Assembly (NCBI GenBank): GCA_002343845.1
Contig: DDSQ01000180.1
Coordinates: forward strand, 1-15,921
Direction: 5' to 3'
DNA length: 15,921 nt
From: Planctomycetes bacterium UBA2386
GTDB lineage: Bacteria; Planctomycetota; UBA1135; UBA2386
The notes under the pieces are model-generated. The model did not search any database. It saw nothing but the letters and a program-made list of their open reading frames with translations, and had not been told where the DNA came from. Both the position numbers and the translations under genes were made by a program. Of the stretch, positions 1 to 7,457 are shown in pieces (positions within the stretch are counted from its first letter, which is position 1; every line of letters starts with the position of its first letter).

Positions 1-1102
1 GGAGCAGGCCGGCGACGGCGATGCCCGCGGTCGCCGGCGTTTCGACGCTGGCGCGCGCCAGCCCGATCGTCGCTGCGGCCATCACGCCGACGACCGCGGC
101 GGTGACACCGTCGAGGAACGCGTGCAGCGTGGGGTTGGCCGTCCACCGTTCGAACAGGTCGTGCCCGAGGATCGGGAACAGGAACGCCGGCAGGAACATC
201 CCGGCCGTCATCGCCAACGCACCGGCGAGATCGCCCGCGACGAAGCCGACGAAGGTCGCGAAGATCACGAGCGGTGCGGGCATCACGCTGGCGAGTGCGA
301 CGCCGTCGAGGAACTGCTCCGGCGTGAGCCAGCCGCCGACGACGACTGCGTCGTGCTGCACGAACGGGATCGCGGTGTAGGCGCCGCCGAAGGTCAACAG
401 TCCGCTGCGCAGGCCCGCCGCGAACAGTTCGTCAGTGCCCGGAATCCTCGGTGCGCCCGACGGGACGGGCGCGCCGGCGGCCGGAGTCGCCGACCACCAC
501 CAGGCGATCGCGACCGCCGCCGCCAGCACGCAGGCCGCCGCGAACCACCGCTGCCGTACCACCACCATGCGCCAGGCGCCGCCCGCGAAGAGCAGGAGAC
601 CGAACGGCACGCCGGACAGGGTCGCAACGCACGCACCGGCGCCGATCGCCAGCAGCCAGCGGTCGTGCAACGCGTGCCCACCGATACGGAACGTCGCGCG
701 CACGATCACCGCGACGACGGCGGCCTGCATGCCGGCGAGCACCGGCCGCAGCGATGCGTCGCGCAGGACTCCCGCCGAGTAGAGCCACGCCACGACCAGC
801 ATCAGCGCGAGGCCCGGCAGCAGGAACCCGAGACCGGCCAGCAGGCCGCCGAGCCGACCGCGAGCAATCGTGCCGAACCACACGCACATCTCGTGCGCCT
901 CCGGACCGGGCAACGCCTGGTACACCGCGAAGGCGCGGCGAAACCGCTCGTGCGTGACCCAGCGCTGCTCGTCGACCAGTTCGCGTTGCAGCATCGCGAT
1001 CTGCGCGACGGGGCCACCCCATGCCGACGCGCCGAACCGAAAGAACCGGGCGAACACGGCAGCGAGCGATGGCCGTGGCGGACTGGCGAGTGATCGGTTC
1101 AC
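1..1102 (-). CDS. chrA: Chromate transporter ChrA, two-domain type (3' end beyond window)
   Basis: This is a membrane transporter of the CHR family, which exports chromate through proton-linked exchange in characterised members. About 367 residues are visible in a clean frame running off the left edge, so some 30 C-terminal residues are probably missing. The two homologous halves of a long-chain CHR protein can be seen. The N-terminal half has AWGGPVAQIAMLQRE near residues 27-41 and, further on, YQALPGPEAHEMCVWFG. The C-terminal half has TFGGAYTAIPFVQHD near 237-251, then a hydrophobic stretch containing SVMPAPLVIFATFVGF. Several Ala/Leu/Val-rich membrane segments lie between them. The first half has Trp where the family usually has Phe before GGP. 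I take the GTG at 1102 as start; an in-frame GTG at 1111 is equally possible and neither has a clear ribosome site. It is transcribed away from the protease gene. Family assignment is firm; chromate as the actual substrate is inferred. Confidence 0.9.
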   Translation of the reverse strand, partial: MNRSLASPPRPSLAAVFARFFRFGASAWGGPVAQIAMLQRELVDEQRWVTHERFRRAFAVYQALPGPEAHEMCVWFGTIARGRLGGLLAGLGFLLPGLALMLVVAWLYSAGVLRDASLRPVLAGMQAAVVAVIVRATFRIGGHALHDRWLLAIGAGACVATLSGVPFGLLLFAGGAWRMVVVRQRWFAAACVLAAAVAIAWWWSATPAAGAPVPSGAPRIPGTDELFAAGLRSGLLTFGGAYTAIPFVQHDAVVVGGWLTPEQFLDGVALASVMPAPLVIFATFVGFVAGDLAGALAMTAGMFLPAFLFPILGHDLFERWTANPTLHAFLDGVTAAVVGVMAAATIGLARASVETPATAGIAVAGLL

Positions 1103-1266
1103 GGTTGGCACGCGGCGGCGGCATGCGAGCTTGCGCGCGACTCGGGGGCAACGTTCGTTTGCTGGCGGCGAATCAGCCCCGTCGGCGCCTGGGATCCGGC
1201 GGCACGACGGGCCTTGCTCACCCCGCGACCCGTGCTCTGATGACCGCTGGTCGTTCTCGTCCCGTC

Positions 1267-1281
1267 GTCGGCTCTGCCGAC
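1267..1281. promoter_or_regulatory. Perfect inverted repeat upstream of the secreted protease
   Basis: GTCGGC-TCT-GCCGAC forms a perfect 6-bp stem with a 3-base loop, ending 27 bases before the protease ATG. It lies in the 200-base divergent region between chrA and the protease. It could be a 5'-leader hairpin or a short operator. In such GC-rich DNA a repeat of this length can arise by chance. I found no convincing -10 or -35 boxes for either gene in this gap. Confidence 0.25.
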
Positions 1282-1308
1282 CGACCCATCCCCCACCTCG
1301 AGTCCCCC

Positions 1309-3894
1309 ATGCACACCGTCTCTGCGTTCACGACGGGCATGCTCGCCACGTTGGCGACTGCCATCCTGCTGCAGCCGGCCGCCGCGCAGACTGCGCCTCT
1401 CCACCAACACTGGGAGTACGTCAACGTCGCCAGCGGTCCCCGCGACAACACGACGCCGATCGAAGTCGTCGTCTGGAGCGACTTCGTGGTCCTGCCGCAG
1501 GGCACGCCGTGGTTGCGCCTGCACTACGAGAACGCCTCCCTGGGCCGTGGCAGCTACCTGCGCATCACGTCGGTGCTCGACGGCGACTTCATGACGATGC
1601 ACGACGAGCACCTCGGGCAATGGAGCTACACGAGCTGCTACTTCAACGGCAACGCCGTGCTGGTCGAACTGGTCGCCGGCCCGAACACGGTGGGCAACCT
1701 GGTCGAGATCACCAAGGTCGCGGCCGGCGACATCAATCCGGTGCTCACCGAGCCGGAGACGATCTGCGGCGGCACCGATGACCGCACGCCGTCGAGTGAC
1801 GCCCGCACCGCGCGCATCAACCCGATCGGCTGCACCGGCTGGATCATCGACAACCCCGGCACGGGGACGAACAAGGTCCACCTTTCGGCGGGCCACTGCG
1901 TGGCGTCCGGCAACGTGCTGCAGTTCGCGGTTCCGAGCTCGAACGCCAACTGCTCGCTGGTGCACCCACCGGCCTCGAAGCAGTTCGCGATCGACACGGT
2001 CACCGACGTGTCGGCGAACACCGGCATCGGCAACGACTGGTGGGCGTTCCGCTGCTTCCCCAACTCGACGACCGGCAAGACGACGTTCGAGGAACAGAAC
2101 GCCGCATGGACGCTGTCGCCGGTGATCCCGCCGAGCGGCACGACGCTGCGCAACTACGGCTACGGGCTCGACGGCACCAACACCAACGGCGCGCCGAACT
2201 CCGGCAGCTGCTCGTGCCCGAGCACGAGCACGACCGGCACGCGCAACCAGACCCAGCAGACGCACACCGGGCCGTTGACGAGCATCAGCGGCAACCGGAT
2301 CAACCACCAGTTCGACACCTGCGGCGGCAACTCCGGCAGCCCGTTCAGCGACAACACCACCGGGCTCGCGATCGGCATCCACACCAACGGTGGCTGCACG
2401 TCGACGAGTGGCAGCAACAGCGGCACGTCGATCCTCAACGCCGGACTGCAGGCGGCGATCGTCACGGTCGGCGGCGGCGCGGCCCAGGCCAACGACGAAT
2501 GCACCGGCGCCATCACGATCGTCGACGGCACCAACGGCCCCTTCGACAACGTCGGCGCGACGCTCTCGACGTCGGTGTTCACCTGCGGCACGAACGTCGG
2601 CAACGACGTGTGGTTCCGCTACACGGCGCAGCTCAGCGGCAACCACGTGGTCAACACCTGCACGCCGACGCGCACGTTCGACACCGTGATCCAGGTCTTC
2701 AGCGGCACGTGCGGCGCGCTGGCCTTGGTCGCGTGCAACGACGACTCCTGCGGCCTCGGCTCGTCGCTCAATGTCGCGCTGACCGGCGGTACCACCTACT
2801 ACGTGCGTTGCGGCGGCTATAACCGCAGCTCCGGCAACTTCGACATCGTCGTCGATCCGCCATTCGACGTGATCTACGACGCCGGGCCGATCGTCACCGA
2901 TCCGGACGACGGCTTCGGCGGTGCGGCGGTCAGCGTGCTCGCCGCGCCACTGACCTTCTTCGGTTACGGCGCCCAGAACGGCTCTGGCAACAGCGTCGCC
3001 GACGACTTCGCGACCAACGGCATCTGGTCGGTCAACGCCATCGAGCTCTACTGCTACCAGACGACCGCCGTGGCGCCCTCGATCACCGGCGTGTTCCTCG
3101 AAATCTACAACGGCAACCCGTCCACCGGCGGCGTGCCGATCGTCGGTAGCCCGGGCTTCGCGACCAACCTCGTCGGCGCAGCGGGCTACGGCGTCTTCAA
3201 CGGCTTCGACAACGTCTACCGCGTCCTGCCGACGACACTGACGGACACCACCCGCCGGATCCAGAAGGTGGTCGTGAGTTTCCCCGCGGCGCTGTCGCTG
3301 AACTCGGCGTCGATCGCGGGCGGACGCTACTACCTGCGCTACGCGTTCACCGGCTCGGTGGCATCCGGCCCATGGGTGCCCCCGATCACGATCGTCGGTT
3401 CCCCTGCCACCGGCAGCGGTGCCTTGCAGAACGTGGCCGGCCCGTGGAACCCGCTGGTCGACGGCACCGTCCCGCAGGGACTGCCGTTCCGCCTGATCGG
3501 CTCGTCCGGTTCGCCGGGACCGCTGGTCACCAACCTCGGCGGCGGCTGTACGGCGGCAACGCTCGACGTTCGCGGTGCTCTGCACGTCGGCGGCGTCGTG
3601 CACGTCGAGATGTCGGGCACAGCACCGTCGGCGACGCCGGTGGTCTTGCTGGGCGTCACCGATCCCGCCTTCTCGTTCCTGCCCGCGTGCAGTTGCGTGC
3701 AGCACGCTTCGCTCGAAGTGGTGCACGTCGGCAGCGCCTACACTTGGCAGGTGCCGATGGTGCCCTCGGCCGTCGGCTTCGAGTGCTACACCCAGGGTGT
3801 GCAGGTCGAGATCCCGGGATCGACCCTGCCGTGCGACCTCGGCCTCGGCTGGCGCTTCGGCCTGACCGACGGCTACAAGATCCGGTTCTGGTAA
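1309..3894 (+). CDS. Secreted multidomain trypsin-like serine protease
   Basis: The 861-residue product is probably an exported serine endopeptidase. The ATG at 1309 opens a typical signal peptide (residues 1 to about 23, ending LLQPAAAQ); the frame is open 96 codons further upstream, but without signal-peptide character. Residues about 24-145 form a beta-rich domain with ENASLGRGSYLRITSVLDG. The chymotrypsin-fold domain (about 155-390) shows a full triad: His196 in SAGHC, Asp243 in GNDWWAF, and Ser342 in CGGNSGSPF. Residues about 394-516 (from ANDECTGA, with GNDVWFRYTA and ACNDDSC) resemble the beta-sandwich modules attached to many secreted planctomycete proteins. A further beta-rich region follows. 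The last ~130 residues form a Cys-containing module ending GYKIRFW that could help anchoring or secretion; this is inference. No membrane anchor is seen. Substrate unknown. A strong hairpin follows the stop. Confidence 0.88.
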   Translation: MHTVSAFTTGMLATLATAILLQPAAAQTAPLHQHWEYVNVASGPRDNTTPIEVVVWSDFVVLPQGTPWLRLHYENASLGRGSYLRITSVLDGDFMTMHDEHLGQWSYTSCYFNGNAVLVELVAGPNTVGNLVEITKVAAGDINPVLTEPETICGGTDDRTPSSDARTARINPIGCTGWIIDNPGTGTNKVHLSAGHCVASGNVLQFAVPSSNANCSLVHPPASKQFAIDTVTDVSANTGIGNDWWAFRCFPNSTTGKTTFEEQNAAWTLSPVIPPSGTTLRNYGYGLDGTNTNGAPNSGSCSCPSTSTTGTRNQTQQTHTGPLTSISGNRINHQFDTCGGNSGSPFSDNTTGLAIGIHTNGGCTSTSGSNSGTSILNAGLQAAIVTVGGGAAQANDECTGAITIVDGTNGPFDNVGATLSTSVFTCGTNVGNDVWFRYTAQLSGNHVVNTCTPTRTFDTVIQVFSGTCGALALVACNDDSCGLGSSLNVALTGGTTYYVRCGGYNRSSGNFDIVVDPPFDVIYDAGPIVTDPDDGFGGAAVSVLAAPLTFFGYGAQNGSGNSVADDFATNGIWSVNAIELYCYQTTAVAPSITGVFLEIYNGNPSTGGVPIVGSPGFATNLVGAAGYGVFNGFDNVYRVLPTTLTDTTRRIQKVVVSFPAALSLNSASIAGGRYYLRYAFTGSVASGPWVPPITIVGSPATGSGALQNVAGPWNPLVDGTVPQGLPFRLIGSSGSPGPLVTNLGGGCTAATLDVRGALHVGGVVHVEMSGTAPSATPVVLLGVTDPAFSFLPACSCVQHASLEVVHVGSAYTWQVPMVPSAVGFECYTQGVQVEIPGSTLPCDLGLGWRFGLTDGYKIRFW

Positions 3895-3913
3895 CGAACG
3901 GAGCGCGCCGCCG

Positions 3914-3947
3914 GTGAGCCGCCGTGCCATCAGGCGCGGCGGCTCGC
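3914..3947 (+). terminator. Intrinsic terminator-like hairpin after the protease gene
   Basis: GAGCCGCCGTGCC (3916-3928) pairs with GGCGCGGCGGCTC (3933-3945) around an ATCA loop. This is a 13-bp stem with one G-U pair, extendable outward by about two pairs. It starts 19 bases after the protease stop. No U-tract follows. The hairpin covers the GTG at 3914, which argues that the next gene starts further downstream, at 3992 or 4007. Confidence 0.6.
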
Positions 3948-3991
3948 TCGTACAGCCGACGTCGCAGCCACCAGGCCGCCGCGCGCCGTCG

Positions 3992-4621
3992 ATGCCTGAC
4001 GCCACGATGCCCGCGCGCCGCTTCTCCGCAGCGCACCTCGTCGACCTGGGGGCGTTCCTGCTCGGCCTCGGGGTTGCTTGGGCGCTGGGCTGGCAGACGC
4101 GCGATCTGGTCTGGAGCCTGTGGTTGTCGAGCCTCGTCGTCGGCTACGCCACGCTGCTGCTGGCGATCGTGTTCGCCCGGCCCAGCGACGACTCGACGAC
4201 ACCCGCCATCATCACCAAGGTCTTCGTGCTGCTGTTCTTCACGGTGCACTTCGGCGGCTTCCACTTCGTGCACTCGGCATTCCTCGCGGCGTTCTTCCCG
4301 CTGACCGACGACTGGACCGCGATCGGGTCGACCTACGCCGTTGTGTTCCGCGAGTACTGGCCGTGGCTGTTCGCGGCCGCGATCGCCGAACGCCACGCCC
4401 TGCTGGACGCAGTGCTGCAACGAGCGAAGCCGCCCGCGGGCGACCGACCGACGCCGCTGCCGTTCGATACCGCCGGCCCCTACCGGAACGTGGTGCGCAT
4501 GCACCTGCTGATCTTCGTGTTCGCCGGGCTCGCGCTCGCCGGCATCGGCGGCATCGGCGTCTACGCCCTCGTCTACGCCGCCTACTTCTGGCCGAGGCGG
4601 GGCGTCAGCGCGTCGCGCTGA
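3992..4621 (+). CDS. Multi-pass inner-membrane protein of unknown function
   Basis: About 209 residues, largely hydrophobic. Likely membrane segments lie near residues 17-34, 40-62, 73-104 (long, possibly two), 113-130 and 168-195. The most distinctive stretch is KVFVLLFFTVHFGGFHFVHS (76-95), with His86, His91 and His94 in or beside a membrane segment. A Pro/Arg-rich loop lies around 140-160. The pattern recalls the uncharacterised DUF6498-type membrane proteins, but that is recognition from memory. ATG 3992 is chosen; ATG 4007 is also possible, and a GTG at 3914 is unlikely because it sits in the terminator hairpin and would add an Arg-rich, non-membrane extension. It is probably transcribed alone. 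No function should be inferred from its neighbours. Confidence 0.75.
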   Translation: MPDATMPARRFSAAHLVDLGAFLLGLGVAWALGWQTRDLVWSLWLSSLVVGYATLLLAIVFARPSDDSTTPAIITKVFVLLFFTVHFGGFHFVHSAFLAAFFPLTDDWTAIGSTYAVVFREYWPWLFAAAIAERHALLDAVLQRAKPPAGDRPTPLPFDTAGPYRNVVRMHLLIFVFAGLALAGIGGIGVYALVYAAYFWPRRGVSASR

Positions 4622-4622
4622 C

Positions 4623-4640
4623 GACGGCGGTCACGCCGTT
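4623..4640. terminator. Hairpin between convergent membrane-protein gene and tRNA-Gly
   Basis: ACGGCG-GTCA-CGCCGT, with an extra outer G-T pair, starts 1 base after the membrane-protein stop and ends 15 bases beyond the tRNA 3' end. Its symmetry would let it act in both directions. There is no U-tract. Confidence 0.45.
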
Positions 4641-4655
4641 CTGGACGGCGGAAAC

Positions 4656-4730
4656 TGGAGCGGGTGAAGAGATTCGAACTCTCGACCCTCACGTTGGCAA
4701 CGTGATGCTCTACCACTGAGCTACACCCGC
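4656..4730 (-). tRNA. tRNA-Gly (anticodon GCC)
   Basis: Read on the minus strand, all cloverleaf parts are present. The acceptor stem is GCGGGTG/CACCCGC. The D arm is GCTC-AGTGGTA-GAGC. The anticodon arm is TCACG-TTGCCAA-CGTGA, with anticodon GCC at 4698-4696. A 5-base variable loop follows, then a T arm GAGAG-TTCGAAT-CTCTT with one G-U pair. The discriminator is T and the CCA end is encoded in the DNA (4658-4656). The body is 72 bases without CCA. It reads GGC and GGT codons, which a GC-rich genome uses heavily. It is divergent from the acyl-CoA ligase gene. Confidence 0.97.
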
Positions 4731-4757
4731 TCACACGTACACTCGAACAGAACGCGC

Positions 4758-4778
4758 GCGGCGGGGTTGACCCGCCGC
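4758..4778 (+). promoter_or_regulatory. GC hairpin in the leader of the acyl-CoA ligase gene
   Basis: GCGGCGGG-GTTGA-CCCGCCGC is a perfect 8-bp stem between tRNA-Gly and the acyl-CoA ligase. A TACACT hexamer at 4738-4743, just before it, could be a -10 box for rightward transcription, which would put the hairpin in the 5' leader. No recognisable riboswitch fold was seen. Function unknown. Confidence 0.3.
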
Positions 4779-4872
4779 ACGAGGGGGCGCATTCGTATGG
4801 ATCCCGCCCGTGGATGTCAAGCGCACGAGCCCCCTTCCCCCGGCCCATCACGACGCCCCACCACGACCGCGC

Positions 4873-6678
4873 ATGACCGAGCCGGCGCCAACGACACTCT
4901 CCCGCCTGCTGCTCCGTTCGGCTCGCGAACACGGTCCTCGCGTGTTCCTGCCGCGGCGACGCGCCGGCGACGCCAGCCCGGTGACGTTCGGCGAACTGCT
5001 CACCGACGTCGACGCGCTCGCGGTGGCGCTGCTCGACGCCGGCATCGCGCGCGGCGATCGCGTCGGTGTCATCGCCGAGAACCGCTACGAGTGGCTGCTC
5101 GTCGACCAGGCCCTCGCCAGCATCGGTGCGATCAGCGTGCCGCGCGGCTCCGACACCGCACCGCGCGAGCTCGAGTTCATCCTGCGCCACAGCGGCTGCC
5201 GGATGGTGTTCGCCGACGACGAGAAGGTGGCGAAGGAACTGCTCGGGCTGCGCGCGTCCCTGCCCGGCCTCGAACGCGTCGCGGTAATGCAGGATGCCAC
5301 CAAGCTGGGCGACGCGCATACGCTCGGCGATCTGCTGCGCGCCGGAACCGCCGCCGCTGCGGCGAAGACCAGAACACTCGCCGCGGCGCGCGACCGCGTC
5401 ACCGCCGACGACCTGCTGACGATCGTCTACACGAGCGGCACCACCGCCGATCCGAAGGGCGTGATGCTGACGCACGCCAACGTGCTCAGCAACGTGCGCG
5501 CGGTCACCGACGTGCTCGCCATCGAGCCGACCGACACCTTCCTGTCGGTGCTGCCGGCGTGGCACATGTACGAGCGCATCATGGACTACCTCGCGCTCGC
5601 GACCGGAGCTTCGCTCGTCTACACCGACCGCCGCCGCATCAAGGAAGACCTCGCGAACGTGCGCCCGACGGTGTTCGCGGCGGTGCCGCGCATCTGGGAG
5701 ATGCTGCACGACGGCCTCGTCGGCCATGCCGCCAAGCTGGCCGGGCTGCGCGGCGCGCTGCTGCGCGCGGCGTTGCGGCTCTCGCGGCTCGTCGGCAGCG
5801 GCCGCGCGCACCTCGGCCAGCGCCTGTTGCACGCGGTCTGCGAACCGCTCGTGCTGCGCAAGGTGCGCTCGACGCTCGGCGGCCGGCTGCGGCTGTGCGT
5901 CAGCGGCGGCGGCGCCCTGCCGCGGCACGTCGACGAAACCCTGCTCGGCATCGGCCTGCCGCTGCGCAACGGCTACGGCCTGACCGAGACGAGTCCGGTC
6001 GCCTCCGTTCGCCTGCCGCACCAGACGCAACCCGGCCACATCGGCCCGCCGTTGCCGCACACGCGCATCGAGGCCCGCGCCGCCGATGGCACGCCGTGCC
6101 GCGTCGGCGAGACCGGGGTGCTGTGGATCCAGGGCCCGCAGGTGATGCGCGGCTACTACGAGAACCCGGCCCGGACCGCCGAAGTGCTGACGCGCGACGG
6201 CTGGTTCAACTCCGGCGACCTCGGGCACATCGACGCCGACGGCAACGTGTGGATCACCGGCCGCGCGAAGGACACCATCGTGCTCGCGGGCGGCGAGAAC
6301 GTCGAACCGGAGCCGGTCGAGGCCGTGATCAAGACCTCGCCGTTGATCGAGCAGGTGGTCGTCGTCGGCCAGGACCAGAAGCACCTCGGCGCCCTGCTGG
6401 TGCCGCGCCTCGACGCGCTCGAGGCACGCATCCCGCGGACCGAGTGGGACGCGCGCGACGGCCTGCTGCACGGCCCCGCAGTGCACGCGCTGCTGCGCGG
6501 CGAACTCGACCGCCTGGTCGTGCGCGAAGCCGGCCTGCGGCCCTGCGATCGGGTCGCCGTGCTGCGTGTGCTCGCCGAGCCGCTGACGCCGGAGAACGGC
6601 CTGCTGACGCAGACCATGAAAGTGCGTCGCCACGTCGTGGCGCAGCGATTCGCCGGCGTGCTCGCGACGATGTTCTAG
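4873..6678 (+). CDS. AMP-forming long-chain fatty acid-CoA ligase
   Basis: A 601-residue adenylate-forming enzyme, expected to activate a fatty acid with ATP to an acyl-AMP and then transfer it to CoA. The core motifs are in order: P-loop YTSGTTADPKGVMLTHAN (T187 to about N203, with Lys195), the VPRIWEML linker-type motif typical of long-chain ligases, GYGLTETSP (367-375), SGDLGHIDADG (447-457, Asp449), and TGRAKDTIVLAGGENVEPEPVE with Arg464. The C-terminal catalytic lysine is Lys583 in QTMKVRRH. Length matches the long-chain FACL group. ATG 4873 is preferred; an in-frame GTG at 4810 would add 21 Pro-rich residues not expected at this end of the family. Its stop overlaps the stop of convergent thiD. 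Chain-length preference cannot be read from the sequence, and other carboxylic acids remain possible. Confidence 0.9.
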   Translation: MTEPAPTTLSRLLLRSAREHGPRVFLPRRRAGDASPVTFGELLTDVDALAVALLDAGIARGDRVGVIAENRYEWLLVDQALASIGAISVPRGSDTAPRELEFILRHSGCRMVFADDEKVAKELLGLRASLPGLERVAVMQDATKLGDAHTLGDLLRAGTAAAAAKTRTLAAARDRVTADDLLTIVYTSGTTADPKGVMLTHANVLSNVRAVTDVLAIEPTDTFLSVLPAWHMYERIMDYLALATGASLVYTDRRRIKEDLANVRPTVFAAVPRIWEMLHDGLVGHAAKLAGLRGALLRAALRLSRLVGSGRAHLGQRLLHAVCEPLVLRKVRSTLGGRLRLCVSGGGALPRHVDETLLGIGLPLRNGYGLTETSPVASVRLPHQTQPGHIGPPLPHTRIEARAADGTPCRVGETGVLWIQGPQVMRGYYENPARTAEVLTRDGWFNSGDLGHIDADGNVWITGRAKDTIVLAGGENVEPEPVEAVIKTSPLIEQVVVVGQDQKHLGALLVPRLDALEARIPRTEWDARDGLLHGPAVHALLRGELDRLVVREAGLRPCDRVAVLRVLAEPLTPENGLLTQTMKVRRHVVAQRFAGVLATMF

Positions 6679-7457
6679 TCGTCGGCCGCGATCCGACCCG
6701 CGCGACCGAACGGCAACAGGCGTGGCAGCGCGTCGGCGGCGGCCGGCCCGAGTGCGCGCAACAGGGCGGCCAACCAGTCGCCGCTGCGCCGGCAGGCCTC
6801 GGCGAGGGCGACGCCGCGCGCCAGCGACGCCGCGATCGCGGCCGCCAGCGCGCATCCGGTCCCGCGCACCGGGCCGCACGGCAACCGCTCGCGACGGAAC
6901 GCCAACCGCTCGCGTCCATGCCACAGCACGTCCTCGCAGTGCGGGGCGGCGTCGTGGCCGCCCTTCTGCAGCACGGCGCCCGCACCCGCGGCGAGCACGT
7001 TCCGAACGTCCCCGCCACCGAGCGCTCCGAGTTCGGGATGGTTCGGCGTCAGCAGCGTCGCCAGCGGCAGCAGCACTTCGCGGTAGGCGTCGACGAGTCC
7101 GGGCGGCGGCAGCAGCCCGCCGGCCGTCGCCGACAAGACCGGATCGATGACGATCGGCGCCCGACCGCGCAGCGGCGCCAGTTCGCGCGCGACGCCGCGC
7201 GCGAGCACCGGATCGCCGATCAGGCCGACCTTGACCGCGTGCACGTCGCCGTCGGCGAGCACGTCGTGCATGGCGCGGCGCCAGCAGTCTGCCGGCACCG
7301 GTTCGCTGCGGACGAAGCGCCGGCGGTTCTGCTCGGTCAGCAGCAGCGCGATCGGCAGTGGCTCGACGTGGTGCAACGCCGCGACCGTCGCGTCGACGGT
7401 GATGCCGGCACCACCGGAAGGGTCGAGGCCGCCGAGCAGCAGGACACGCGGGGTCAC
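6675..7457 (-). CDS. thiD: Hydroxymethylpyrimidine/phosphomethylpyrimidine kinase
   Basis: A 260-residue ribokinase-fold cytoplasmic enzyme of thiamine synthesis and salvage. It phosphorylates HMP, then HMP-P, to the diphosphate used by thiamine-phosphate synthase. Visible motifs are GGLDPSGGAGITVD (9-22), LTEQN in the pyrimidine-binding region, VKVGLIGD, DPVLSATAGG, LTPNHPELGALGG, VLQKGGHD, and the anion-hole/nucleotide motif RGTGCALAAA (198-207) with Cys202. Length is normal for stand-alone ThiD, with no ThiE fusion. The start is the GTG at 7457, overlapping the upstream TGA as GTGA. That implies translation is coupled to the propeller-protein gene. No other thiamine gene and no TPP riboswitch is visible nearby. 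The TAG stop overlaps the convergent ligase stop. Confidence 0.92.
   Translation of the reverse strand: MTPRVLLLGGLDPSGGAGITVDATVAALHHVEPLPIALLLTEQNRRRFVRSEPVPADCWRRAMHDVLADGDVHAVKVGLIGDPVLARGVARELAPLRGRAPIVIDPVLSATAGGLLPPPGLVDAYREVLLPLATLLTPNHPELGALGGGDVRNVLAAGAGAVLQKGGHDAAPHCEDVLWHGRERLAFRRERLPCGPVRGTGCALAAAIAASLARGVALAEACRRSGDWLAALLRALGPAAADALPRLLPFGRAGRIAADD

Noticed and set aside
122..1093. Plus-strand open frame of 323 codons at the left edge
   Set aside because: It is codon-for-codon opposite the chrA frame, which shows both CHR halves. The translation is polar and repetitive.
1021..1308. Upstream extension of the protease frame by 96 codons
   Set aside because: It overlaps the chrA start and puts an Arg-rich stretch before an obvious signal peptide. 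Translation from ATG 1309 makes better sense.
1099..4005. Minus-strand open frame of about 968 codons opposite the protease
   Set aside because: It is the shadow of the protease, which has a signal peptide and a complete catalytic triad on the plus strand.
4656..4730. tRNA-Gly as an integration attachment site
   Set aside because: No integrase, no repeated copy of the tRNA 3' end, and no mobile genes occur in the window.
4767..4802. TTGACC ... TATGGA as a sigma-70 promoter for the acyl-CoA ligase
   Set aside because: The spacing is 23 bases, well outside the usual 16-18, and the TTGACC lies in the hairpin loop and stem.
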